Position numbers and translations under genes: made by a program
Notes under the pieces: generated by a model
The model's input: only the letters and a program-made list of their open reading frames with translations
What the model was told of the DNA's origin: nothing
Databases searched by the model: none
Assembly (NCBI GenBank): GCA_035303945.1
Contig: DATGQZ010000075.1
Location: 1 to 57,177 of the forward strand
Direction: 5' to 3'
Source: DATGMS01 sp035303945
Lineage (GTDB): Bacteria; Bacteroidota; Bacteroidia; Cytophagales; Cyclobacteriaceae
DNA length: 57,177 nt
Shown: positions 42,267 to 51,761 of the stretch, piece by piece
Layout: each line of letters begins with the position of its first letter
Numbering within the stretch: the stretch's first letter is position 1

Positions 42267-45254
42267 ATGAAAAGATTTTTATGGCTAATACTTTTTCTTT
42301 TGTGTAGCGGCTCCATTTTAGCCGATACCTTTCGATTTTTTGACAGGATTACGGTAGACAATGGCCTTTCATCTAACCATGTATTTGCTGTATGGCAGGA
42401 CAAAAAGGGCTACATCTGGCTAGGCACTGCCAATGGCTTGCAACGCTTTGACGGCAGATATTTTGTAGATGTTACCATTACAAAACCGCGGGCTTTGCCG
42501 GCGCAGCCTGTTCGACAAATTATTGAGGACCATGAGGGACGCATGTGGCTGAAATATGGCGATCAATTTGGCATTTTCAATCCCCTTGACCGCAGCTTCC
42601 AGGCTGTTCCACTAGAAAAGAAAGCGGATAGGTTTAGAGGAGAAAAACTTTGGATCGATAGCCAAGGTGAAATTTACTTGCTCCTAACGAAGCATAAGCT
42701 GCTTTATTTTGATAAGGGAAAAAAGACATTCAGCCAAAGCAACAGCCCAATCCAACTGCCCGAAAATTTTATACCCAGTGATTTATTTGAGGATCCTCAG
42801 ACGGGCTTTATTTGGGTATCAGGAAATTCGGGAATGCTCGTTTATGACAGGCGAACCCAGACAACTTATCACTCGGATTTTAATCCCCTGAATCTACCCC
42901 ACTTATCCCAAAGCTTTTCGGGGGTAACCCACTATCTCATCGACAATGCCCGCAATCATAGGATGGTGTATTGGGATCCTGACCAAAAGTTCAGCTCCTA
43001 TAGTGAAGCCGAAAAGAGATTCACTGAAGAGGCTTCCTCCTTACTAAACAACAGCAGAGAATATCGCGAGATACAAGGATTTCTTCAGACAAGGGCGGGG
43101 GAGCTGTGGTATTATGGAGCAAACAGTCTTTATGTATTTAATCCTGTAACCAAGGTATTCGAAGACCAAAAGCACAAATTAAAATACAGCCAGATCAATC
43201 AAATTTATGAGGACCGAGAAGGCACGTTATGGCTCGCATCCGATGAAGGAATTTATAGATCCACGGACAATGCACCTTGGATTGTCTCGCGTGCATTTAC
43301 GGGCAAAAACCATGTGTTGCTGGACATTAAGGAAATTCAGACAGGAGCATCTACTCAGTATTGGCTGACCAGCTGGGGGCAAGGCATACTTCGTTTGGAC
43401 ACAGCATTTAACGCACTACCTACTTCGAACCTATACCGCGGATATCAAGATGAGGTCGAAACCCTCCAAACATGGGTTCTGCTACAGGAGCGGCATTCGG
43501 GGCTTGTGTGGGTAGGTGCGCAGAAAGGCGGCCTACATATTATTGACCCTGCGACATTAAAAGCGACTGTTCACTATTTTCCTGTTTTTCGTCAATCAAC
43601 GATTAGAAGCATTTCGCAGGACCAGCAAGGCAATGTTTGGTTTACCACACAAGGAGGTGACTTGATCAAATATGAAGGAGGAAAACCGATCATCAATGCG
43701 TCTTTTAAGGTGGTCAAATCCTTTAACGGCTATGCTTTCACCCACCTTGTAGATCACCGTAACCGGGTGTGGGTGGGAACCTCGGACAAGGGGGTATTTT
43801 GCATGGATGCCGAAAGCGGTGAAGTCATCAAGCAACTTACCGACAGCATATTATCTTCTAATCGGCAGGAGAAGATGGTTCAACTCAATGACAGCATTTA
43901 TTTCTTTGGTCATGACCTGCTGAATGCCTACAACGACCGAAGCGGTGAAAACAGAATACTTTCTTATTCTGATGGGATGATCAGCAATGGTATTCTCAAC
44001 ATGCAGGCTGACGCGGATGGATACCTATGGATTTATACGCCCAGAGGCCTCTGTCGATACAATTACCTGAAGAACACATTTACCCAATACCCCCCAAGAG
44101 AAGGTTTTAAATTATTGGAAGTTGACGGTAATGGAGGGACAACAACCTCCAAGGGCAATATCATTTTCATTGGTTATGAATCATTGACAGCGTTTGATCC
44201 TAATCATTTCAACAATTCGATCAAACCCGATCGGCCGGTTCTCACAGGAATGAGTTTATTTAACCATTATTTCTTTGCTGATTCGTTAAACACCGATGAA
44301 AAAAGGACATTCCCACACGATCAGAATGCGCTGACCTTTTATTTCAGTACCTTAAACTATGCCCATCAGGAGAAGCTGAAATATTATCACAAGCTGTCCC
44401 ATGTCGATCACGATTGGCGGCTTTCCGCTTCCAATATGGCTGTATATTCCCTGTTGCCTCCCGGTGACTATGTGTTTGAGTTTAGAAGTGAAAACGAGGA
44501 AGGTCTGTCTTCGCCCATAGGCTCTTTTGCATTTACCATTACCCCACCGCTCTATGCAACCTGGTGGTTTAGAATGCTCCTTGGTGTGTTGGTAGTGGGC
44601 ACATTAGCTTTGATCTATAGGCTTCATATCAACCGCATATTGGCTGTTGTTAAACTCCGCAATCGGGTAGCCCGTGATCTTCATGATGATATGGGTTCCA
44701 CGCTGAGCACCATCAATATCCTCAGCACTATGGCTAAAACAAAGCTAGTGACAGATCCGGTAAAAAGTAGCGAGTATATTTCCAAAATATCTGATAATAG
44801 TCACCGCATGATGGAAGCCATGGATGATATTGTGTGGAGCATCAAACCCCAAAATGACAATATGGAAAAGATCATCGCAAGGATGAGGGAGTTTTCCACT
44901 AGCGTGCTGGAAGCAAAAAACATAGATTTTCGGTTTGAAGTAGATGAGGCGATTTATAGAATTAAACTACCCATGGAAGACCGAAGGGATTTCTTTTTAA
45001 TTTTTAAAGAAGCGGTCAATAATCTGGCGAAGTATTCCAAATCGCCAACAGCTTCATTAGCTTTTAAGGTTGATAAAGGCATTTTGAGCCTGTATATAGA
45101 GGATAAAGGGGTAGGATTTGACATGGTAGAAAGCGACAATGGCAATGGCTTGGGCAACATGCGAAAACGGGCAGAGCAAATGGGTGCACGACTAAAAATC
45201 CACTCAGAAAAGGGCGCAGGCACTCAGATGCAGTTAGACATTCCGCTGCACTAA
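42267..45254 (+). CDS. Sensor histidine kinase with periplasmic propeller and Y_Y_Y domains
   Basis: The 995-residue protein has a signal peptide (MKRFLWLILFLLCSGSILA), a long series of two-component-regulator propeller repeats (FRFFDRITVDNGLSSNHVFA, GYIWLGTANGLQRFDG, GTLWLASDEGIYR) to about residue 650, a Y_Y_Y domain (about 690-765: YYHKLSHVDHDWRL, PPGDYVFEFRSEN), one membrane helix (about 768-790), then a HisKA_3 domain with phospho-acceptor His806 in DLHDDMGSTLS and a HATPase domain (FKEAVNNLAKYSK, GLGNMRKRAEQMGA). It should sense a ligand outside the inner membrane and signal to the NarL-type regulator encoded 106 bases downstream. The ligand is unknown. Confidence 0.93.
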   Translation: MKRFLWLILFLLCSGSILADTFRFFDRITVDNGLSSNHVFAVWQDKKGYIWLGTANGLQRFDGRYFVDVTITKPRALPAQPVRQIIEDHEGRMWLKYGDQFGIFNPLDRSFQAVPLEKKADRFRGEKLWIDSQGEIYLLLTKHKLLYFDKGKKTFSQSNSPIQLPENFIPSDLFEDPQTGFIWVSGNSGMLVYDRRTQTTYHSDFNPLNLPHLSQSFSGVTHYLIDNARNHRMVYWDPDQKFSSYSEAEKRFTEEASSLLNNSREYREIQGFLQTRAGELWYYGANSLYVFNPVTKVFEDQKHKLKYSQINQIYEDREGTLWLASDEGIYRSTDNAPWIVSRAFTGKNHVLLDIKEIQTGASTQYWLTSWGQGILRLDTAFNALPTSNLYRGYQDEVETLQTWVLLQERHSGLVWVGAQKGGLHIIDPATLKATVHYFPVFRQSTIRSISQDQQGNVWFTTQGGDLIKYEGGKPIINASFKVVKSFNGYAFTHLVDHRNRVWVGTSDKGVFCMDAESGEVIKQLTDSILSSNRQEKMVQLNDSIYFFGHDLLNAYNDRSGENRILSYSDGMISNGILNMQADADGYLWIYTPRGLCRYNYLKNTFTQYPPREGFKLLEVDGNGGTTTSKGNIIFIGYESLTAFDPNHFNNSIKPDRPVLTGMSLFNHYFFADSLNTDEKRTFPHDQNALTFYFSTLNYAHQEKLKYYHKLSHVDHDWRLSASNMAVYSLLPPGDYVFEFRSENEEGLSSPIGSFAFTITPPLYATWWFRMLLGVLVVGTLALIYRLHINRILAVVKLRNRVARDLHDDMGSTLSTINILSTMAKTKLVTDPVKSSEYISKISDNSHRMMEAMDDIVWSIKPQNDNMEKIIARMREFSTSVLEAKNIDFRFEVDEAIYRIKLPMEDRRDFFLIFKEAVNNLAKYSKSPTASLAFKVDKGILSLYIEDKGVGFDMVESDNGNGLGNMRKRAEQMGARLKIHSEKGAGTQMQLDIPLH

Positions 45255-45360
45255 ACCATTCAAGTACGTCATACCTCCCTCAACCGACAAATATTCACCC
45301 CATTATGTGATTGTTGGGCGCTACTTCATAAACTAGCTTTGCTATATAAAATACAGAGGC

Positions 45361-45993
45361 ATGATAAAGGTGTTAATATACGAAGACAATCCCCAATTAA
45401 GAGAGGGACTTACCATGTTGATCGATGGCACGGAGGGCTTTCAGGTATTGGGAGCATTTAAAAACTGCTCAAATGTAGCATATGAAGTAGGCTCCTTTCG
45501 TCCAGATGTTATCCTCATGGACATCGACATGCCTGGTGTAAATGGGATGGAAGGTTTGAAGACCATCCGAAAGCGGCATGCGGAAGTCAGCATCCTTATG
45601 CTCACCGTTTTTGATGATAATAAAAACATTTTTGAAGCTTTGCTGAACGGAGCAAATGGCTATATTTTAAAAAAGACGCCTCCCGCCAAACTGCTGGAAT
45701 ATATACAGGAAGCATCTACGGGTGGCGCTCCAATGACCGCCAGCGTTGCCGCGCAAGTGCTAAAGATGTTTTCGCAGATCAATGTGCCTTCCAATGAAGA
45801 TTATCATCTTTCTGGCAGGGAAAAGCAGGTGTTGCAATTATTGGTCAAAGGCTATTCGTATAAGATGATTGCTGCAGAAATGTTTATCGCCATGGACACC
45901 GTGCGCAGCCATATCAAAAAGATCTACGAAAAACTTCATGTCAACTCTAAATCAGAAGCCGTTGCAAAGGCTTTTCGAGACCGTTTAGTATGA
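45361..45993 (+). CDS. NarL/LuxR-family response regulator
   Basis: The 210-residue protein has a receiver domain with acidic pocket (YEDN), phospho-acceptor Asp54 in VILMDIDMPG, and the conserved Lys in ILKKTPPAKL. A LuxR-type helix-turn-helix follows (LSGREKQVLQLLVKGYSY, MDTVRSHIKKIYEKLHVNSK). It directly follows the HisKA_3 kinase gene on the same strand and is its likely partner. Targets are unknown; the three envelope genes downstream are candidates. Confidence 0.95.
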   Translation: MIKVLIYEDNPQLREGLTMLIDGTEGFQVLGAFKNCSNVAYEVGSFRPDVILMDIDMPGVNGMEGLKTIRKRHAEVSILMLTVFDDNKNIFEALLNGANGYILKKTPPAKLLEYIQEASTGGAPMTASVAAQVLKMFSQINVPSNEDYHLSGREKQVLQLLVKGYSYKMIAAEMFIAMDTVRSHIKKIYEKLHVNSKSEAVAKAFRDRLV

Positions 45994-46054
45994 CTTTTTG
46001 CTGAAGGAAATATCTCATTCAGCCCCAAGCTTTACTCTTAAATAATCAATAAAT

Positions 46055-46670
46055 ATGAAGGCTCATTTTCATGTACGGGAGACAATTGTCTTCCTCCTAC
46101 TACTAATTGCCACACAGAGCAAGGCACAGCATCCTGCTGAAAAACACAACTACCAAAGATGGGCATACCTAGCCGGAGTTCAAGGAAACAATTTTGGGTT
46201 GCCCTTTCATGACCTTCCAAGTCATTTCACCCACCCCGGGATTTTTGTCGGCGCCGAGAGGGCATACAAGCCAAGGAGTACTGTTTTTCCAAAGATTTTC
46301 ATTGGGAGGTTATCTAAACAAACATTTAGGAGATGGTTTGTCTATCAACACGCAGATCGGATTACGCCCCCAATTTACCAGAAGCTTTTACGGAGAATTG
46401 AAGGCTGGAATAGGCTATCTGCTTACTTTTCACCCCACAGCGGCTTATATGTATGAAGAAGGGGAGTGGAAAACGATTAGGGGAGGGCAATCGCAGGTGA
46501 TCTTTCCCCTGAATATTGGATTGGGTTACTCAGTAACTACCAAGAAAATGGAGCTTGCTCCCTTTTTTGACTATCAAATTAGCCCCACGCTATTCTACAA
46601 TAGTACATTACCGCTTACCATTTACAACAATTTTCAAATTGGTGTTAGGACCAGGATCTTTAAAAAATAA
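46055..46670 (+). pseudogene. Frameshifted secreted/envelope beta-strand-rich protein
   Basis: The first frame gives a signal peptide (FLLLLIATQSKAQ) and runs to about HPGIFVGAERAYK; the sequence then makes sense only in the +1 frame as QGVLFFQRFSLGGYLNK and on to FQIGVRTRIFKK. Removing one C at 46271-46272 joins the two into a 204-residue product that looks like a small outer-membrane or periplasmic beta protein. Left as it is, the first frame ends at 46456 after 133 residues. It ends 4 bases before the serine hydrolase gene, which is also broken. Either a true lesion or a sequencing error; function unknown. Confidence 0.75.
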
Positions 46671-46674
46671 TCTC

Positions 46675-47847
46675 ATGCGCAAACATTATTTTTACATTAC
46701 CATTCTTCCTATTTCCTTTTTGCTATTCAGCTGTGATAAAATGCAAATGGAACTTAACCATGAAGCTTGTACCGCTGCACCCATACAACCCCATCCCAAA
46801 TCGGCAAAATTGGCGGCAAAATTGGATCAAATTGAAGCCCTAGGTGTACCGGGTGTGGTCATGGCATTAAAAGATCATAATGGAACATGGGCTGCTGCCG
46901 CTGGCTAGGCTAAAATAGAGACTAAGAGTCCTATGGAAACCTGTCATCTGCAATTTGGCCAGAGTGTGAGCAAGCTCTATCTCGCCACCGCCATATTGAT
47001 GCTGTATGAAAAGAGGGAAATCGATTTGGACGCCAAGATTTCCACCTACTTATCAGCAGAGGTGGTTAAGGGTATAGCTAACGCAGAAGAGGCCACCGTA
47101 CGCATGTTGATGAATCACACATCAGGAATTGCAGAATACAACGACAAACCTAAGTATGTGACTTACCTGTTGCAACATCCGCTGCAGGCATTTAGCTCCT
47201 ATGACTACCTGGACTATATCAGGAATGAGCCTGCGTCCTTTGCACCAGGCGAAAAATATGCCTACACCAATACCAATTACCTTCTCTTGGCACTCCTGGT
47301 AGATCAGGTGACAGGCGATCACAAGAAATTCATTCAGGAAGAGATTTTATCCCCATTGTTCCTATCTGACACCTACTACCATAACCCAGGTGCGATGGAG
47401 ATGTCGCGGTTGGTAAATACCTACTGGGATAGGTACAGCAACGGCGAAATCGAGAATTGTTCTGATATGCATCGCATCAATGTAAAGAGCCTTATAGGAG
47501 ATGATGGTATAATCGCTACGCCCAGTGACTTTATAACTTTCCTGGAAAAGCTATTATCCCATAAAATCCTTAAGGCCTCCACCATGGAGCAGATGCTGGA
47601 TTTTGTTCCCACTGATGCTGACCAGGAAAATGGTTACGGTCTGGGTATCCGCAAGGAATACCATGACGGCATGGCCGAACTGGGGCATACTGGAGGAGGA
47701 ATCGGCAGTGCCTGCATCTTGGGCTTTCTGCCGCACAACGGCACCTACTTCTTTATCGGCACCAACTTGGGCGTATCCATTAGCCCTAGGGTCGCTGGCA
47801 AGATGGAAGATGTCATAGATGATATCTATGACATTTTACGGCAATAA
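46675..47847 (+). pseudogene. Serine beta-lactamase/DD-peptidase family hydrolase interrupted by in-frame TAG
   Basis: The frame starts with a lipoprotein-like signal (FLLFSC) and reads GVPGVVMALKDHNGTWAAAAG, then TAG at 46906-46908 (codon 78), then continues in the same frame as AKIETKSPMETCHLQFGQ. Relatives usually have an aromatic or aliphatic residue at this place (AAGY-type), so one base change from TAC or TAT explains it. Downstream the catalytic motifs are intact: SVSK with Ser97 and Lys100, YTN at 197-199, and HTGG from His338. A 304-residue frame from ATG 46933 could be translated but lacks the signal. Substrate unknown (class C/DD-carboxypeptidase fold). Confidence 0.8.
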
Positions 47848-47914
47848 CTTTTTGTTTTGGCCAACGACACCGGTAAGCTTGCGTATACTTTTGACATACG
47901 TTAATAGAAACCAG

Positions 47915-48595
47915 ATGTTGAAACAAGCCATTACCTCTGTCTTATTGTTACTTTTTATATCCAAGATACAGCAACTCTCCGCCCAAAGCACAGATACAGG
48001 CAATTGGTTGATGTATTTCGGCAACCATGCCATCAATGATCGGTGGAACTGGCACAACGAAATCCAGTACCGAAACTACAACATGGCAGGAGATCTTGAA
48101 CAACTGCTACTACGAACGGGTATTGGCTATAACCTATCGGAAGGGAACAACAACCTGCTGATAGGTTATGGCTATATACATTCACAGCCCTATGAAGCAG
48201 ATGGACTTCACAAAGGCAGATCGGATGAACACCGGATTTTTCAGCAATTTATCACCCGGCATGCCGTAAGGAGAGTGCATATCCAACATCGTGTGAGAGC
48301 GGAGGAGCGCTTCTTTCCGGGTGCTTTTAAAGCTCGAGGAAGATACTTTTTGTCATTGAATATTCCGCTCAATCAGCCAACAATGGGCAAAAACAGCTTG
48401 TATTTGTCTGCCTATAATGAAATTTTCTTAAATGCCCGGGACAAACTTTTTGATCGTAACAGGGTATATGGAGGCATAGGATTTGGTCTTCACCGAGCAA
48501 TCCGACTAGAGGTGGGGATGATGTCACAAATTTATGCCCACAGCCTCAGGAATCAGTTTCAAATTGGTATCTATAACAATTTACCCTTTTATTAA
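47915..48595 (+). CDS. DUF2490 family outer-membrane protein
   Basis: I use the ATG at 47915, where a signal peptide begins (MLKQAITSVLLLLFISKIQQLSAQ), giving 226 residues; the frame can be extended to 47819 but without a signal. The motif TGNWLMYFGNHAINDRWNWHNEIQYR and the barrel-like strands (HRVRAEERF, LYLSAYNEIFLN) fit DUF2490, a Bacteroidota outer-membrane family of unknown role. The C-terminus ends in aromatic residues (NNLPFY), as in barrels. It follows the broken hydrolase by 67 bases and ends before a two-way terminator. Confidence 0.8.
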   Translation: MLKQAITSVLLLLFISKIQQLSAQSTDTGNWLMYFGNHAINDRWNWHNEIQYRNYNMAGDLEQLLLRTGIGYNLSEGNNNLLIGYGYIHSQPYEADGLHKGRSDEHRIFQQFITRHAVRRVHIQHRVRAEERFFPGAFKARGRYFLSLNIPLNQPTMGKNSLYLSAYNEIFLNARDKLFDRNRVYGGIGFGLHRAIRLEVGMMSQIYAHSLRNQFQIGIYNNLPFY

Positions 48596-48671
48596 CATCT
48601 TATTCCACAGCAGGTAATATTTATTGACAGCCTATAAAAAATGCCAAACGGCGAAAAAGTAAAGACATGAA

Positions 48672-48700
48672 AAAAGCGGCCTCATGATGAGACCGCTTTT
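48672..48700. terminator. Two-way terminator between DUF2490 gene and atpC
   Basis: AAAAGCGG and CTC (from 48672) pair with GAG and CCGCTTTT (to 48700) around ATGAT, with one C/A mismatch. A-tract and T-tract on either side let it work for both convergent genes. Confidence 0.85.
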
Positions 48701-48720
48701 AGATTTATGATCAACAGTTA

Positions 48721-48969
48721 TTACTGTTCTGTAGCCTTTTCAGCTAGCACAATGATTTTATTATCTTTTACTTCCACCACGCCACCATTAACGGTTAAAG
48801 ATATCCGTCTATCTGCAGTAGTAAACGAGATAACCCCTTCATCAAGGGCCGATACTATAGGGGCATGGTTTTTTAACACCTGGAATGAGCCATCGGCACC
48901 AGGAAAACTGGCTTCCGAAACCTCTCCTTGAAATACTTTTCTATCCGGCGTTACAATTTCTAAATACAT
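48721..48969 (-). CDS. atpC: ATP synthase F1 epsilon subunit, short form
   Basis: The 82-residue protein holds only the N-terminal beta-sandwich of epsilon (MYLEIVTPDRKVFQGEVSEA, GSFQVLKNHAPIVSALDEG). The C-terminal two-helix domain that inhibits E. coli F1 (139 residues in total) is absent. Short epsilon subunits are common in Bacteroidota, so this is not a truncation. It follows atpD after 126 bases; the other F1Fo genes are not in this window. Confidence 0.95.
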   Translation of the reverse strand: MYLEIVTPDRKVFQGEVSEASFPGADGSFQVLKNHAPIVSALDEGVISFTTADRRISLTVNGGVVEVKDNKIIVLAEKATEQ

Positions 48970-49095
48970 TGCTTATCTCTATTAAGAAAGGATCTCTCCT
49001 TCTGTTCATCTTTATAATTAGCTGTGTCTTACCGCTAGCCAAACTCGGGTCAAATTGATGCTACCCGGGACGGTGGACGTCGGCTGTCGAAGATA

Positions 49096-50598
49096 TTACT
49101 TCACCTCAGCCAACATTTTTTCACCTTTGGCGATAGCATCTTCAATGGTACCTACCAAGTTGAAGGCAGCTTCTGGAAGGTGATCCAACTCACCGTTCAT
49201 GATCATATTAAAGCCCTTTATGGTATCTTTAATATCTACCAACACCCCTTTTAGACCGGTAAATTGCTCTGCCACATGGAAGGGCTGAGAAAGGAATCGC
49301 TGAATTCTTCTCGCTCTTGCTACAACGAGCTTATCATCTTCAGAAAGTTCTTCCATACCCAAGATCGCGATGATATCCTGAAGTTCCTTATATCGTTGAA
49401 GGATTTCTTTTACTCTTGTAGCACAGTTGTAATGCTCCTCGCCCAAAACATCAGGAGAAAGGATTCTTGAGGTAGAATCCAATGGGTCTACCGCTGGATA
49501 GATACCCAACTCCGCAATTTTACGGGAAAGTACGGTAGTTGCATCCAAGTGGGCAAAGGTTGTAGCCGGAGCAGGGTCAGTCAAGTCATCAGCGGGTACA
49601 TACACCGCCTGTACGGAAGTAATAGAACCATGCTTGGTAGATGTAATCCTCTCCTGCATCACACCCATTTCAGTAGCCAAAGTGGGTTGATAACCTACCG
49701 CAGATGGCATACGACCCAAAAGTGCAGACACTTCTGAACCCGCTTGCGTAAATCGGAAAATGTTGTCGATAAAGAAAAGAATATCTCTACCAGCACCGTC
49801 ACCTTCACCATCACGATAATACTCTGCCAAAGTAAGACCAGTCAAAGCTACCCTGGCACGCGCCCCCGGAGGCTCGTTCATCTGACCGAACACAAAAGTG
49901 GCTTTAGAATCTTCCAAGCCTTTCAGATCTACTTTTGAAAGGTCCCATCCACCTTCCTCTTCCAGTGATTTAACGAAATCCTCACCGTATGTCACGATAC
50001 CGGACTCGATCATTTCCCTAAGAAGGTCGTTTCCCTCACGGGTTCTTTCACCTACACCTGCGAATACGGAAAGTCCAGAATATGCTTTGGCGATGTTGTT
50101 GATCAGCTCCTGAATCAATACGGTTTTACCTACACCGGCACCACCGAACAATCCGATTTTACCACCTTTTGCATAAGGTTCGATCAAGTCGATTACTTTA
50201 ATGCCGGTATATAATACTTCAGTAGAAGTAGAAAGATCTTCAAATCTTGGTGCTGAACGGTGGATAGGAAGACGTTTTCCGCTTTCTGGCTGAGGAAGAC
50301 CATCGATCGCCTCTCCTACTACGTTAAACAACCTTCCTTTAATGCCTTCCCCAGTAGGTACAGAAATTGGAGCGCCTAAGTCGACTGCTTCCATTCCTCT
50401 TACCATACCTTCGGATGAATCCATTGCAATGGTCCTCACCCTGCTTTCGCCAAGATGTTGTTGTACCTCCAAGACTACCTTTTGACCATTCTCTTTGGTA
50501 ACTTCAAGAGCATCAAGAATATTAGGTAATTTACCGCCTTCGAAGGAAACATCCACTACGGGACCTATTACCTGAACTATCTTACCAGTATTCGCCAT
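49096..50598 (-). CDS. atpD: ATP synthase F1 beta subunit
   Basis: The 500-residue catalytic subunit has Walker A GGAGVGKT (152-159), the catalytic Glu region VGERTREGNDLLREM, Walker B ILFFIDNIFRF, and the DELSEED-type segment as MEELSEDDKLVVARARR. It makes ATP at the alpha/beta interface of F1. Only atpD and atpC occur here, separate from the remaining subunit genes, a usual arrangement in the order. A well-placed promoter with both -33 and -7 elements lies upstream. Confidence 0.98.
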   Translation of the reverse strand: MANTGKIVQVIGPVVDVSFEGGKLPNILDALEVTKENGQKVVLEVQQHLGESRVRTIAMDSSEGMVRGMEAVDLGAPISVPTGEGIKGRLFNVVGEAIDGLPQPESGKRLPIHRSAPRFEDLSTSTEVLYTGIKVIDLIEPYAKGGKIGLFGGAGVGKTVLIQELINNIAKAYSGLSVFAGVGERTREGNDLLREMIESGIVTYGEDFVKSLEEEGGWDLSKVDLKGLEDSKATFVFGQMNEPPGARARVALTGLTLAEYYRDGEGDGAGRDILFFIDNIFRFTQAGSEVSALLGRMPSAVGYQPTLATEMGVMQERITSTKHGSITSVQAVYVPADDLTDPAPATTFAHLDATTVLSRKIAELGIYPAVDPLDSTSRILSPDVLGEEHYNCATRVKEILQRYKELQDIIAILGMEELSEDDKLVVARARRIQRFLSQPFHVAEQFTGLKGVLVDIKDTIKGFNMIMNGELDHLPEAAFNLVGTIEDAIAKGEKMLAEVK

Positions 50599-50645
50599 TT
50601 TTGTGTTTTAATATGAAAGGGAACGTTACTTTTCTTAATCGAGTG

Positions 50646-50675
50646 CAAAATTAACACATTAAGCTTAAAACCAAA
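50646..50675 (-). promoter_or_regulatory. Promoter of atpD-atpC (TTTG, 18 bases, TAATTTTG)
   Basis: On the minus strand TTTG (50672-50675) is followed after 18 bases by TAATTTTG (50646-50653), the complete Bacteroidota primary sigma factor pattern. The -7 element ends 47 bases before the atpD ATG. It is the best two-part promoter found in the window. Confidence 0.7.
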
Positions 50676-50743
50676 GGATGTTTTAAAATTTAATCCTATT
50701 CCTCTGCAACTATTGAGACCTGCTTATCTCCAGATCAAAATCA

Positions 50744-51235
50744 TCAAAAAATTCGCCTTGCTCTCACCACCCTTTGCGACCAATAAGGGGCATAAACATT
50801 GTCTTCTGTCACCCCTAAGGATGTTGAAGAATGGATAAATTGAATGTCCCCTCTTCTGGCGGAAGTAACTATCCCTGCATGTGTCACCTTCCTGCGGCTC
50901 TTACCTGTAGCAAAAAAAATGAGGTCACCTTTTTCCAAATTGTGGATAGAAACTTTCTTGCCCACTTTACTTTGCTCTGCTGAAGTCCTGGGCAAGGTGA
51001 TACCGGCACTTTGGAAGGATAAATAAACCAGTGCGGAACAATCCATACCTGAGCGCGTGGTTCCACCATACCTATAGGGTGTGCCTCTATATGACTTTGC
51101 GGTTTCCACTACCTGATTGACCCTTTGGTTTCGGATTTTCTTAGTGGGTGAACAAGAGGAAAAATGGATGAGGATCAGTAAAAGGAAAAGATAAAAAAAA
51201 GGCCTATTGCCTACCTTGCCAACTCCTGCTTGCAT
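50744..51235 (-). CDS. NlpC/P60 (C40) family peptidoglycan hydrolase lipoprotein
   Basis: The 163-residue protein has a lipoprotein signal with lipid Cys28 (LIHFSSC) and an NlpC/P60 domain with catalytic Cys66 in GMDCSALVYLSF, His119 in VTHAGIVTS and a third polar residue at His135. These enzymes cut the D-Glu to diaminopimelate bond of stem peptides. It is probably monocistronic. No SH3b or LysM targeting domain is present. Confidence 0.92.
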   Translation of the reverse strand: MQAGVGKVGNRPFFYLFLLLILIHFSSCSPTKKIRNQRVNQVVETAKSYRGTPYRYGGTTRSGMDCSALVYLSFQSAGITLPRTSAEQSKVGKKVSIHNLEKGDLIFFATGKSRRKVTHAGIVTSARRGDIQFIHSSTSLGVTEDNVYAPYWSQRVVRARRIF

Positions 51236-51512
51236 ATTTTCACTTGATGTTTGCTCAATAATACGACCTAAATCAAATCAATCAAATTTTTTGGTCCAGA
51301 AATTCCCTATTCTTATATTTCTGACCGATATAAAAAATAACCCAAAATACAGGACGTTTTCCAATAGTGCAGGAAGGAACCCATTCCTGAGTGATTCTTT
51401 ATTTTCTAATAGCAAAAGATTGAATCAAGTCATTCATAAACTACAATTGTTTCAAACGAATTCAGCAACATGCGTGTTAGCCGGAAGTCATTGTAAGAGG
51501 AAAACCATTAAT

Positions 51513-51761
51513 ATGAGTAGAGAAGAATTCAGAAGATTACCCCTGCATAGAAAGATCCACCTGCTGTACACCGAGGGAACCTTTGTGGTAGATATCCGCT
51601 ACTACGCCCATAAAATCAACCTTTACCTTCTTGACAGGGATCTTGTCGAGGTATTCTACAACCACAAGCTAGACAAAATAGAAAAAATCGACTTTTTAAA
51701 TCGCAACCACTCCCGTATGAAGTTTTACCTGGACCAGATCAGCCTGGAAAAAGCCCTTTAA
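51513..51761 (+). CDS. Small conserved-looking protein of unknown function
   Basis: I place the start at the ATG at 51513 (MSREEFRRLPLHRKIHLLYT), giving 82 residues; upstream the frame is open but poor in coding character. The product has no signal peptide or membrane helix, is rich in charged and aromatic residues and alternates strand-like segments (FVVDIRYYAHKINLYLL, LVEVFYNHKLDKIEKIDFL) with a C-terminal helix. I do not recognise a named domain. It stands alone between the NlpC/P60 gene and the TerC gene. A weak GAGG at 51497-51500 precedes it. Confidence 0.7.
   Translation: MSREEFRRLPLHRKIHLLYTEGTFVVDIRYYAHKINLYLLDRDLVEVFYNHKLDKIEKIDFLNRNHSRMKFYLDQISLEKAL

Noticed and set aside
48721..48969. 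atpC as a truncated gene, lacking the C-terminal helices
   Set aside because: Short epsilon subunits are normal in Bacteroidota and the frame ends cleanly before a terminator.
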